This document shows, one piece after another, positions 20,025 to 30,289 of a DNA stretch of 64,000 nucleotides. This stretch comes from Bedellia somnulentella (lineage: Eukaryota > Arthropoda > Insecta > Lepidoptera > Bedelliidae): positions 9,672,001 to 9,736,000 of the forward strand of contig OY755187.1 in assembly GCA_963576735.1 (NCBI GenBank). Reading direction: 5' to 3'. Made by a program: the position numbers and the translations under genes. Every line of letters starts with the position of its first letter. Position 1 is the stretch's first letter. Below the pieces are notes generated by a model. That model made no database searches. It saw nothing but the letters and a program-made list of their open reading frames with translations, and was not told the DNA's origin.

Positions 20025-20165
20025 TTATTCCCATTGGTGAATACAGAGACCATTGATTGGCGCTCTGACTGAAAAATGTGGCTTGCCTGTCTGACATTCA
20101 TTATTCTTCTCATACAAACTCTTTTATTCTTTTCACTTCAGACTTTCGCCTTTGCAAGAATATTT
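20025..20165 (-). mobile_element. RTE-type LINE 3' fragment
   Basis: Reverse fragment: ACGCCCATTATTCCCATTGG is the complement of the conserved LINE end CCAATGGGAATAATGGGCGT. The coding remnant further right is worn. Confidence 0.6.
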
Positions 20166-20189
20166 TCAATGTAGTTTTCAAACGTCTTG

Positions 20190-20249
20190 CGCGACCGTCA
20201 TCTACTACGTTGGTAGTATGACCGTCATCTACTACGTTGGTAGGATGCA
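20190..20249 (+). repeat. Two tandem 30-bp units
   Basis: GACCGTCATCTACTACGTTG is present twice head to tail; a third, shortened and worn unit (GTTGGTAGTAG) follows. Confidence 0.7.
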
Positions 20250-20504
20250 CGGTTGGTAGTAGTTGGTAATAGAACCATCCACATTGGCTCTATATATTTA
20301 TTTCACCACTTACTTTCATCCATCCTCTCTTTGTGCCCAGACCGTCTTAGCATAACTTTTTCTATCTCGCACATAGTTAATAAGATACATACGATTACCC
20401 TTGGTTTATAACATACATATTATTTCATACATACATACATACATAATTTTAATGCAGTAGGCCTTTATTTCTTGTTCTTACGCTTATGTGTGGCAGCTAA
20501 TGTT

Positions 20505-20662
20505 GGGTGTGGAAGAAGAATCATGAGAGTAGAATGAATGCAGTAGAGATGAGGTGCCTCAGAAAAGTTTGTAATGTTAAGTTACGTGATCGCTGGAGAA
20601 ATAGCGTGATTTGTTAAGGGGCGGTGTGAAAGATCACATTTTAACAAAGATAGAAAAAGGTT
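20505..20662 (+). pseudogene. RTE-type LINE coding fragment
   Basis: Forward frame with SRMNAVEMRCLRKVCNVKLRDR, a segment that in this LINE family lies just upstream of the RWFGH region seen at 24491-24853. It is broken by frameshifts and stops, then cut by the SINE A at 20663. Confidence 0.6.
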
Positions 20663-20790
20663 GGCTGTGTAGTGTTGGCTTAGAATATCACTACCCAATT
20701 TCTACATATGGATGATCGTAAAAGGCGACTTAAGGTTTAGGGGCTTAATTAATTTTTGGGCGATACATTTGGAGACCCATTACCAACAAC
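20663..20790 (+). mobile_element. SINE A 5' half
   Basis: Forward head from GCTGTGTAGTGTTGGCTTAG to ACCAACAACCTT, then a direct switch into a reverse SINE A tail; the missing 3' half suggests recombination between two inverted copies. Confidence 0.75.
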
Positions 20791-20921
20791 CTTACATATA
20801 TACATATACTCACGGCTATAAATCCCTAGAAGGGGTAACCAGAGCTAAGGAATTCGGATTTCATCAGCCACTTTTAGAAAGTTGAGTGGGGAAAAGATGG
20901 TAAAATAAAGGTTGTTGATAA

Positions 20922-22111
20922 CACTGGTCAACAAAAAAACAGTTTTTGTTTGTAACATGAAAACTTTTGTCTAGTTATGTTTCGAACAAGGATAAGGATA
21001 TAGAAATAAAATCAAAATGTTCCAAATACGAATATTTTTTTTGTAATTCGATTTTTAAACATTTTAGATAATTTCAATATTTATTGACCAAGTGAAGATA
21101 TTCCTCTATATTGCAATAATAAAATCGTGATAACCGTAAGATTTTCTTCTATATTTTGCTTCAGGGACGTCTCGTTGTAATATCCAACAATAATCCGCCA
21201 GCATACGTGCTTGCACTTGCCTTGATATATTTTTTTCTATAGTAGAAATATCTTGGTGGAATCTTTCACCGTGTTCATCACTAACGGCGCCCAGATTTTC
21301 AAGAAAGAAGTCTAAATGTAAATGTAGAATATTTATTTTTAATGGCATATTACACCCTAAAACCTTATACGTAGACAAAAGTTCCTCAACAATACTTTCA
21401 TAGTCATTCGATCGGTGGCTTCTGAGAAAATTTTGAGTCACTTTCATAAAAGATTCCCAAGCAGATTTTTCCAAATCGCTTAGTTATTTTTAAAAATATG
21501 TCATCTTTCATTTATTGCCTGATTTGAAGACCAATAAATACACCTTATTTAATCTTTGTTTCGCTCAGTTTAGAGATTTTTTCTTTTAAGTATAAAAAAC
21601 CATCACAAGCCTTAATCATAGCTTTAACAAAAAAAAACATGAGAGTTTTATGTGTAAATATATTATTCGGCTGCACTAAAGGGGGATTTTTTTATATTTG
21701 TTTGTCCTGGGGTAAGGAATTTCCGTTTAGGCCAGTCTTTCTTAACATAATGATTTTTTCGGTCTCTGTTGTCCCGCTCACAAACACACCAACAGTATTT
21801 TGTGTATTCTAGTTGTAATCCTAATATTAGGGCAATTACCTTCAAATCTCCACAAACTTTCCAGTTGTGTTCGTTATGTTGAATCTTTTCCAAGATAAAA
21901 TAATAGATAGATTTAATAGTTTCACAAGATACTTTTATATTACAAGCCTCGCCCAGTGGTACATAGTGGTATAAAGTATGTATAATATAGTGGCTGTAAC
22001 ACGAAAACAAGACCTGATGGAATCAAAGTAAATATAGTTTTTATATGAGGGTAGGTAGGTAATTCAATATTAGTAAGCACCTTTCTTGTTACAAATTTTT
22101 GTTGACCAGTG
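20922..22111 (-). mobile_element. CACTG-ended DNA transposon (CMC-like)
   Basis: 1190 bp with perfect 16-bp inverted ends CACTGGTCAACAAAAA and a 3-bp TAA target duplication. CACTR ends plus 2-4 bp duplications are typical of the CACTA/Mirage/Chapaev group; that assignment rests on the ends, not on a recognised catalytic domain. The interior carries a broken reverse-strand gene. Confidence 0.75.
21106..22010 (-). pseudogene. Relic gene of the CACTG element
   Basis: Two reverse-strand pieces. The upstream one (21663-22010) contains CGDLKVIALILGLQLEYTKYCW, with Cys residues, followed by HYVKKDWPKR and FLTPGQTNI. The downstream one (21106-21474) contains LGCNMPLKINILHLHLDFF, then ENLGAVSDEHGERFHQDI and ADYCWILQRD. 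I recall the HLDFF...SDEHGERFHQD block from many anonymous arthropod proteins, consistent with a transposon gene, but I cannot assign a catalytic function. Between the pieces lies a 190-bp gap with stops, and no full-length frame exists, so the copy is dead. Confidence 0.55.
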
Positions 22112-22235
22112 TAATGGGTCTCCAACCGCATCGCCCAAAAATCCCTCAAAAGCCCCGATGCCCTTAGTCGCCTCTTACGTACACTCAGAAATGTGGTAGT
22201 GCTATTCTAAGCCGACACTGCACAGCTTAATTTTA

Positions 22236-22318
22236 CAACAACCTTAATTTTACAATATTTCCCTCACTTAACTTCCAAAGGTGGCAGTGCAAAACTTATT
22301 ATTCTAAATCTCTGGCGA
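22236..22318 (+). mobile_element. SINE A fragment
   Basis: Forward internal piece: ACAACCTTAATTTTACAATATT, CACTTAACTTCCAAAGGTGGC. Confidence 0.6.
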
Positions 22319-22353
22319 GACATATCTATCTTTCACGATATATTATTTTATTA

Positions 22354-22735
22354 AAACAAAATTAAAAAATTAAAACGACGTGATAGCTCAGTGGGTAGAA
22401 CACAGGTTGACGTGTAAGCGACTAGTGTTCAAATCCCGGGTCGGGCCTTCACCAATTTGTCTTTTCTAAAGACATAAGTGTGGTTTATTTATCATGGTTG
22501 TTAACGGTGAGGGAAAACATCGTGAGGAAACCCACATGGCTGAGTTGTACTTAGTCATGTGACAGTGTATTCGTACAAAACGGCGATAGGCCTGCCCCCT
22601 ATCACGTGAGTACACTGTCCATGCAAAACGTGGGTACTCTGAACACCAGGTGACAAAGTCACGTGATGTTCAGAAGTATTAGTACCTCTGCCAACCCCTT
22701 CGGGGATATTCGGCGTGAACGTTTATGTTTATGTT
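22354..22735 (+). mobile_element. SINE B, complete reference copy
   Basis: 382 bp flanked by the 13-bp duplication TATTATTTTATTA (22341-22353 and 22736-22748). The tRNA-derived head has an A box (GTGATAGCTCAGTGGGTAGA) and a B box (GTGTTCAAATCCC), then CGGGCCTTCACC. The body includes CACATGGCTGAGTTGTACTT, GTACAAAACGGCGATAGGCC, ACGTGAGTACACTGTCCATG and a near-palindrome CTGAACACCAGGTGAC...GTCACGTGATGTTCAG. The 3' end is CTGCCAACCCCTTCGGGGAT followed by CGGCGTGAACG and (TTTATG)n. The long duplication and repeat tail indicate target-primed reverse transcription. Confidence 0.9.
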
Positions 22736-22748
22736 TATTATTTTATTA

Positions 22749-23330
22749 TATCTATTTAGCGTTGGTTCAAAATATCACGAGTAGGTATAGTATCAAATTA
22801 ACAAGAAAATAATGGCTTTTCAGTGATTTTCGGAAAGCCACTGCCGACATATATTTATTTCATTACCTTTTCCATTCTTTATTTTAACAATAGCGCAGTT
22901 ATGCCATTTAAGAGTTATAGTAGGTTTTATATATACTTTCTGCTTAAAATTGTAGTGCATAATTTAGAAATAAATCTGGTGGTACGTTTATTTTAATATT
23001 AATTCACTCGTATATAAGACCAAGAAACCAAGAAAATTATTTGTTAAAACGCCTTTGACTTTCATATCCATAACTTCAAGAAATCGTTTCCACAAAAATA
23101 AGGTTTTTTGACATTTTATTTAAGAGATGTTGTTCGTTTCGTTCTTTGTAAGATATTCTTTGACTTCAAACGATCAAGTTGTACAAACAATTTAGGATTG
23201 AACAAGCAAATTGAAAGAAAAAGTACGCCAAAAATTATAGCCCTGAAAAGTTATGTACTGCTTTTGTACTTTTCTCTCAACGGCTTCATGTTTTTTTTAT
23301 TAATTCAACATCAGGGCGACTTTTTATACC
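22749..23330. other. No recognised feature
   Basis: AT-rich. An 82-codon forward frame at 23108-23356 has no motif and ends within a SINE A; I do not call it. Confidence 0.4.
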
Positions 23331-23746
23331 TTACATACATATATACACGGCTATAAATCCTTAGAAGTAGTATAACATAACGTAACATAAACTTTCACGC
23401 CGAATATCCCCGAGGGGGTTGGCAGAGGTACTACAACTTCTGAACATCACGTGACTTTGTCACCTGGTGTTCAGAGTACCCACGTTTTGCATGGACAGTG
23501 TACTCACGTGATAGGGGGCAGGCCTATCGCCGTTTTGTATAATTTAGAAGTAGTATCTTCAGAATAAGAACTTCCTCAACCACTTTTGGAAGTTGAGGGG
23601 GGAAAAGATGGTAAAATTAAAGTGATGGGTCTCCATCAGCATCACCCAAAAATCCCTTAAAAAGCCCATACCCTTAGTCGCCTCTTACGATTAGCCATGG
23701 GAAGAAATGGGGTAGTGCTAATTCAAGCCGACACTACACAGCATTT
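23331..23746 (-). mobile_element. SINE A copy split by SINE B
   Basis: Reverse copy. Its tail complement is at 23331-23373 and the rest at 23544-23746. TTAGAAGTAGTAT, part of its own sequence, is duplicated around the insert. Confidence 0.85.
23374..23543 (-). mobile_element. SINE B, 5'-truncated, inside SINE A
   Basis: 170 bp, reverse strand, near-identical to the reference body and tail; flanked by the 13-bp duplication TTAGAAGTAGTAT (23361-23373 and 23544-23556). It lacks the tRNA head, as expected for incomplete reverse transcription. Confidence 0.9.
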
Positions 23747-24449
23747 TGTACTTTATATTTTGAAATATGTTATAATGTCTATCTGTCACGCTTTGACTGC
23801 ATAAGCTATTAATTATAATATGTTTTTATATACCTATGTCATAGGAAAAGTTGATAACTAGAATTATCACAAAAAATCTACAGATATTTTATAACAATGG
23901 ATAATGGAGGTTTTCAGTGACGTTATAAAACTATTTTTTTCATAAAAACCGGAAATTTTATATATAATACTATTTTAATTTCAATAATAAGCAAATTTGT
24001 AATTTAAACAACAAATACTAATATTTTTTACTATGCTACTTCGTCGTTAGCGAACGAGACGAGACAAAAGCGTGTGTACCTAAGTTGAATCGGATAAAGA
24101 GAGTCCGTAACAAGTTTTCCCAGCGGGAGGCTTATGTCATAAAGAGTCACGCTCAGTACTCTCGGGGATCCTATGCAAATGGCTCTAGGACTCTAGATGG
24201 CAAATTCCATTGATACAAATTTCACTGAAATATTGCCATGCTCTGGAAAAAAGAGAGATTATAATTTAACTATGTTATACAGTTTTTAAAACTTTTCCCG
24301 TCATCGTAAAATGATAGGGTAAAAATACACACCTATTTAAAGCCGTGATAATATCTGGCATTTTAATTTTCTAAAATAATACGTTATATGTACGGCAATT
24401 TAACTGGATTTATGTGCCTCAAATAGGATACACCTGCATAATAGTAGAT
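23747..24449. other. No recognised feature
   Basis: 24030-24240 is less AT-rich than its flanks but has no coding frame or repeat signature that I recognise. Confidence 0.4.
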
Positions 24450-24460
24450 TAATCAGCAAA

Positions 24461-24870
24461 ATTATATGTAATGTAAGGCTGTGTGATAGAGTGAGAAATA
24501 CTGTGATCCGTGAACGAGTAGGTTTGAAAGATGACGTAGTATGCAAGATAGAAAAAGGAATGTTGAGGTGGTTTGGGCACATAGAGAGGATGGATGAAAA
24601 TAAAGTAGCGAAAGAGATATATAGAGCCAATGTGGATGGGAATGTTAGTAGAGGACGGCCTCGTAAAACGTTTCTTGACCAGATAGAAAACATTTTTATA
24701 AAGGCGGGGGTCCGAAGTGAGAAGAATAAAAGAGCATGTATGAGAAGGATAATGAATGTAAGGGAAGCAAGAGCGGTTTGTCAAGATCGTACTAAGTGGC
24801 GATCGATAGTCTCTGCCTACCCCAATGGGAATAATGGGCGTGAGTATAATTAAGTAAGTAAGTAAGTAAG
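24461..24870 (+). mobile_element. RTE-type LINE, 5'-truncated insertion
   Basis: 410 bp flanked by the 11-bp duplication TAATCAGCAAA (24450-24460 and 24871-24881). It ends CCAATGGGAATAATGGGCGT, GAGTATAAT and (TAAG)n. It is the best preserved 3' end of the LINE whose tail resembles those of SINE A and SINE B. Confidence 0.85.
24491..24853 (+). pseudogene. RTE-type ORF2 C-terminus
   Basis: About 120 codons read without a stop: RERVGLKDDVVCKIEKGMLR, WFGHIERMDENKVAKEIYRA, GRPRKTFLDQI, ACMRRIMNVREARAVCQDRT and WRSIVSAYPNG. This block is the known C-terminal region of insect RTE-clade ORF2 proteins, downstream of the reverse transcriptase. No endonuclease or RT domain is present, so it is only the end of a truncated copy although it remains open. 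Confidence 0.8.
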
Positions 24871-24881
24871 TAATCAGCAAA

Positions 24882-25959
24882 GTGAAGTCAGCAAAGAAAA
24901 CAGTCTAAAATCAATTTGAAAAAAGTCTTAAAATCAGCGAGATACGAATGGTTATTTAATTAGTAGTATGACCGTCATAAAGCAGCAAATAATTGCATTG
25001 TACTTATAACACTAGGTTTTCCTGGTGCCTTTATTGTCAGGCTGAACAGAGCTTATTTTCTTTATTTTTTTTAAGGACCTGTACCAAAAAGTTAAAAAAA
25101 GATCCAATTACTTCAATGTCGTTCTCTCCGTCCGTCACCAGGATTTGTCATGAACCGTGATAGCCAAACAGCTGTAATTTTACAGAAGTAAATTCAGTTG
25201 CTGCTATAACAACAAATCCTAAAATCTAAGTAAACATTTATTCAAGGCAAGTATTATAGTACCTACCTACTTGAACTGGGAATTTCAGAAAAAATATCAA
25301 TATAAATTTATTATATAATATATTGGGTAGCAACAGCACAAATCACCGTCAAAGATTCTATATAAATACCTAACTAGGTTAAGACGAATATTATGTACTT
25401 TTGAAAACTGAATAAATTTTTATTACTTTTTTTAATATTATTTTTTATAAAATATGATCGCATTTTCACTGCTTCAACCATCAGCTTCAGACGAACTTCA
25501 ATAAAATTTCGATCCACAGCGTGGGATCTCTCAATTCGATATTGTACTCAATACGACTAAAAGCTTTAGAGACCACTCACAGACAAAAAACGTACCTCTT
25601 CAGACCTATATTTATAATGCTAACAGATGCTCACTTGAAATGTCCACGGAATATTAAAATGGAATGCCAATCTCTGATAGTCAACCTATCTATTGTAACG
25701 TTATTTCTAACTCCTGGGATGCTGTACCCAGAAGCCAGAAATAACTAAAGGAAAAAAAAAAAAGAAGAAAATGGAAGGTTAGATAATAAATGAAAGATAT
25801 ACTCGTATATATCACAACAATATTTAATAATAAAAAAAAAATTACACTAAAAAAACACTCCTAATAAAATAGTCCCCTAACTTAACAAAATTATAATATA
25901 AAAGCACTCAGCTTTTAAAACCAGCTCCTGCTGCGATGGGTGGCTCAACAGTGAGGGTT
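24882..25959. other. No recognised feature
   Basis: AT-rich with A-runs; a 75-codon forward frame at 25521-25748 has no recognisable motif. Confidence 0.4.
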
Positions 25960-26135
25960 GTGATTCCAACTTGGTTGCGACTCCGGATAGGCCGTCGGTG
26001 AATGCAGCTCGAAGACAAAGGGGCTGCGACTCCAGGAAGCCCGTCGATAAAGGCAGCTGAAGAAGGGGCTGCGGCTCCGTGAAGCTTACTTCGAAGAAAA
26101 GAGGGGCAGCTCGGGAATAAGGGGCTGCTTTTCCA
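25960..26135. repeat. GC-rich degenerate minisatellite
   Basis: Three to four imperfect units of about 45-50 bp centred on GGGGCTGCGACTCC, then a spacer and GCAGCTGAAGA. The composition stands out from AT-rich flanks. Confidence 0.55.
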
Positions 26136-26712
26136 AACGGGTATGAATAAAATCAGTCCAGAATATCTCCCGTTCTTTCAATTTCTTCCAAAAATAATGA
26201 TCAATATCGACTTCGGTAATGGATCTTTAGTGTCCAATTCCAATCTTGTTTCAGAATGATCCACCCATCGCCCCAGGAGCTGAATATATACCAACATCTG
26301 CGAACAAGCATGACAAATTTAAAATTTTGAAATAACAAATATTCCTTAAAGGAGGTATCAAAGAAAGTAGTCTAAATTACAAGGAGGGATTTTGAATGAT
26401 TTAGAATTATATATTAGAAAACAAATTAGGAAAAACGATAAATTAAGAACATTATCTATCCACTTACAATATTAAACAATACATTCATATTAAAATTTAA
26501 CAAAAATTTAGAAAATTAAATTAAGTAAGTTGTAAGTCTACAACCTAACACTAGCAGCCTTCTTGCAGAAAACTAATGGCTCTCAGCCAATTTTGAAATT
26601 AAGAAATAATTATCTGACAGCAAACAATATTGTCAAAATAATTATTTTCGAAAAAATCTGGAAGCGATTGGACATAGGCTAAAAGATAAATGAGTTGAGA
26701 TTGAGAATGTTC
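26136..26712. other. No recognised feature
   Basis: AT-rich spacer up to the Tc1/mariner-type element. Confidence 0.4.
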
Positions 26713-27244
26713 TATAACTCCCGCGAGTTAACATGACACCTGGCTCGACAAACAACCCTCCCCCCGCTATCCCGCGCAGCGCCCCGCTCTCGCCAGTAGC
26801 GTTAGCATCTCTGGACGTGCGCAAAATGTGTCACTTCAGTGAAAAGAAAGACATATATTAATTGGGGGTACTGAAGTATATCTTTCATTTAGTTTACTAG
26901 TTCATTTAGTTCAGTTCACAAAGAGTCGAAGAGTCACTGAAGCGAGATATCTGAAGTATGATATTGATGAATTGATAAGATTCCATTCAAAAACTACAAT
27001 AACGATAATAATACATACAATATTTAGAATTTCTTTAAAATTGATATTTATTAATAAGTAGCCTTGTCTATCAACAGAAATGAATAAAAAATGCTATTAA
27101 GTTCTAAAATAACATATGGGTCAAAATCAAAAGGCCCAGTTTTTTTTTTGAAAAAAAAAAAAAGAATCGTGTAAATATTTTTTCTTAAATTTTTATTGTT
27201 TGAAAGACATAAAAACATTCAGAAAATGAGATCAGAACAGATGA

Positions 27245-27853
27245 ACACATGAAAAATTGTTGCCGAACTTGCCTCCAAGTGGCATAGTTGTGATTGATAA
27301 TGCTCCGTACCACTCAACGCAATCCGAAAAAAATCCGTGCCAGTCATCATTGAAGAGTGACATGCAAAGCTGGTTAACAAATAATAATGTAAGTTATGCT
27401 GCAAATATGACAAAACCAGAGCTATATCAAATTATAAGATTGAATAAGCCAGAAAAAAAATATGTGGTAGACGAATTACTAAGGGAGCACGGCCACGGGG
27501 TCGTACGTCTGCCACCCTACCACTGTGATCTTAATCCGATCGAATATATCTGGAATTTGATCAAACAAAGGGTGGCAGAAAAAAATATCGATCAGTCGGA
27601 GAAACACATTGAAAAATTAACTAAAGAAGCAATTGTTTCCATAATTGCTGCTGACTGGAAAAAGAAGGTAAACCATGTACAGAGACTTGAAAAAGAATAT
27701 TTGCTGCAAGATCGACTGCAGGAAACAAGAGAAAGGGAGTTTATTATTTCACTTTGGGGTGAAGAAAGCTCCGACAGTGAAGCGAGCGAGGGAGAAGAAA
27801 GTGACACTTCTATTATGTCAGGTATTGAAGAAATGAGTGATGTTGATGAGTAA
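27245..27853 (+). pseudogene. DDE transposase, C-terminal half
   Basis: About 202 codons with no ATG at the start; the frame is open from 27245 after a TGA. VVIDNAPYHSTQ carries the second catalytic Asp, and RLPPYHCDLNPIEYIWNLIK the third acidic residue (Glu) in the order typical of IS630/Tc1/mariner DDE enzymes. A Glu/Asp/Ser-rich acidic tail ends at TAA 27851-27853, and AATAAA follows at about 27864. The first catalytic Asp and the DNA-binding domain are absent and no upstream exon is recognisable, so this copy should not make an active enzyme. It sits inside matching terminal repeats, supporting that it belongs to the element. Confidence 0.7.
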
Positions 27854-27937
27854 TTATCTTGAAATAAATCTATTTAATATTGTATGTTTGTTTAATTTCT
27901 ATCAGAAGTTAATTATTCTAGCTGTGTATATTATGTT

Positions 27938-28172
27938 AGCTGTGTAGTGTTGGCTTAGAATAACACTACCCCATTTCTGCCGGTGGGTGTAAGTAAGAGG
28001 CGACTAACGGTATTGGGGCTTTTTGGGCGATGCGGTTGGAGACCTATCACCAACAACTTTTATTTCACCATCTTTTCCCCCACTCAACTTGCCAAAAGTG
28101 GCTGAGGAATTTCTAGTTCCTTAGCTCTGGCTACCCCTTCTAGGGATTTATAGCTGTGAGTATATGCATGTA
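27938..28172 (+). mobile_element. SINE A copy inside the Tc1/mariner-type element
   Basis: Full-length forward copy with a short gap before GGGCGATGCGGTTGGAGACC. It postdates the DNA transposon. Confidence 0.85.
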
Positions 28173-28473
28173 ATTATACTATTTATTATACGTATTTTGA
28201 TAAGTTATTACGATAGATGTAATTTGATAACTATTAATCACAAATAAATATATACAGAGTATAAAGTAATCAGTGCTACAGCCAAAGGCTTTGCACCCAT
28301 TGCGAAGGCAATGTACCCAACATACTGAACAATATCTGATATAAAAATAAATTTGCAACTCAATAAAAAAATAATTGTACCCCATTTAAAAAAGGTCAGC
28401 TGACTTTTATGCACTCAGTACTTTCAACAAACGTCAATCGAGCCAGGTGTCATGTTAACTCGCGGGAGTTATA

Positions 28474-29782
28474 CTAATATCTATATTGTGAATAAAAATA
28501 ACGGCAGTGTAGTGAAAATGGTGTGTGTGTTCAAAATGTGTCGTGCAATTTAAATGTGTATTACATAGTGTGAAATAATAATAAAAATATGTGTGTAAAA
28601 CGTGGTTTAAATTAAATTCCCTAAATCCTTTTCAGAATAAGTGTCTGATAAAAAAGGTAAGTCAAACATCATGAACTGTTCCACATCTTACATACATAAT
28701 ACAAAATGTACATTACACTATACTGTCATCAGTATCACATTATGAAGATAAAATTATCTCCCTATTAAAATGCTTGAAACAGTCTCAATATTTTTATTTC
28801 AAAACTATATCGGTTGTGCAATTTTTATTATGAGGTATGGCAGAACTGAGGGAAATTAATGGTTGCGCCCATTAAGAATCTTGTTGCCATAGCATTTCAT
28901 AGACATCATGAGTAAACTAAGGGATTCGGGGTTTTTTATATTATTGTTGAACGTTGTGATTGAAAACTTTACTTTACCATCTTTCCTCCAAAGATTCTTA
29001 AGCGTAACTTAGTAATTGTTTTTCCCAATGTCTGGTCGACCCACTTCGTAATATAAAGGAAGGTTAAAAATATCCAAGTACTCCTTCATAGGAATCTTTT
29101 GTACAACCTAAAATAACATTTCCCTTTATTTGCCGAACAAAAGACGTACATCAATGTTGCATAAATTTGATGTTGCTATAATTATTCCCGCAGGCGTTTG
29201 TCATGTTAGCTGCCTGGTGCACGTAAATGATAACCCTGGTTCATTATAAATAACAGCATGCGTCCATTTCATAGCTTAATCAATGGAAAATAATGCTCCT
29301 AGCTAAACTCAAAGGTTGCGGCCATGTCGGATATCGAAAACTGTGGTTTGTAGCCCATTTTGCTGGATAATTGCCTCGAATTTAGGAGCAAAACGACATT
29401 TACATGCGCGTTGGTGCTTTTAGTAGCCTATTTGTGTGATTATAAGCTTTGTTTGTTGCACTGACGTGATGTGAAATAGGTAGTAGTCGCGTTGCTTTGA
29501 CGAGCATGATAATAGGTCATTACCTATAAATAGCGAATTATTCAATCCTATTAAAATGTGATGCGGTTTCATCCTTTATCCAATCAATAAATATTTTACC
29601 GTCTTGTTATAATATAGTTTGTACTGGCCGATAAATTTATATATTATGAAACCAATTTAGAGATCTGGATACCGATTCTTTGATGTATTGCTGACTACAA
29701 TACATCATTGCATGATCCCACGATGTAGACCAAGTTTTTATTAAAGCTTGCAAGACGCCGATAACTGGATGCGGACAGTCAA
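28474..29782. other. No recognised gene; splice-like signals
   Basis: No coding frame. CCTAAATCCTTTTCAG at 28622-28637 followed 22 bases later by AAAAGGTAAGTC resembles an acceptor-donor pair around a mini exon. The rest is unremarkable AT-rich sequence. Confidence 0.25.
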
Positions 29783-30220
29783 CATACACACATGCATACA
29801 TATACTCAGGGCTATAAATACCATAAAAAACTTAACACACACAGCTTCAGTATTATAATTTAAATCTTTTTGTTCATGAAAACCTCATGTGGGAAACGCA
29901 AACACTACTTAAACGTGTAAAAGAAATAAAGGATAGAAGAATTTCGCGCTGGCCGCCATTGACACGGTAGATCAATTGGCAGAGCGACGGGGGCGTATAC
30001 CCGAGGTCGCGGGTTCGATTCCCGCCTGTGTCGAAATTTTTATTGCTTTTATCTATTTTTCAGTATTATAATTTTTTCAGCCATATTTATAAGTTAGGTA
30101 AGGAAATGGGTTTAAAATAAGGTTGGTTGGTCATGGTACTCCATACTCCAGCCACATCGATTGCCCACTTAAAATATTATACTACACCCGCGGAAATAAA
30201 TGGCTCAGTGCTAATCTAAC
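29783..30220 (-). mobile_element. Degenerate SINE A split by SINE C
   Basis: The tail complement CATACATATACTCAGGGCTA at 29797 and a body remnant after 30075 (ATTTTTTCAGCCATATTTATA, GGTCATGGTACTCC, CATCGATTGCCCAC) flank the SINE C insert. Confidence 0.55.
29862..30058 (+). mobile_element. SINE C copy with inverted 5' arm
   Basis: 197 bp flanked by a 16-bp duplication TTCAGTATTATAATTT (29846-29861 and 30059-30074). It opens with AAATCTTTTTGTTCATGAAA, the reverse complement of the family 3' end; a linker follows, then a forward tRNA-like head (29953-30031) with GATCAATTGGCAGAGC and GGTCGCGGGTTCGATTCCC. The long duplication shows retroposition of the inverted structure as a unit. Confidence 0.75.
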
Positions 30221-30289
30221 TTACACTAAACAACTAACCATAATATATAATGTATTCAAATAGAGCATTAATGAACAGTAATAAATTAA

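Larger units (their letters stand above)
20791..22226 (-). mobile_element. SINE A copy split by a DNA transposon
   Basis: Reverse SINE A, right and left halves at 20791-20921 and 22112-22226, separated by the CACTG element. TAA at 20919-20921 and 22112-22114 marks the 3-bp target duplication. Confidence 0.85.
26715..28471 (+). mobile_element. Tc1/mariner-type transposon, defective
   Basis: 1757 bp. The perfect 34-bp inverted repeats start TAACTCCCGCGAGTTAACAT and continue to GGCTCGA; TA lies outside both ends (26713-26714 and 28472-28473). Each terminal repeat itself contains a small palindrome, AACTC-CCGC-GAGTT. Just inside the left end is a CpG-rich block (26755-26830). The interior holds the C-terminal half of a DDE transposase and a later SINE A. 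Confidence 0.8.

Noticed and set aside
24449..24880. 143-codon reverse gene
   Set aside because: It is the antisense of the RTE ORF2 C-terminus, whose forward frame has recognisable family motifs.
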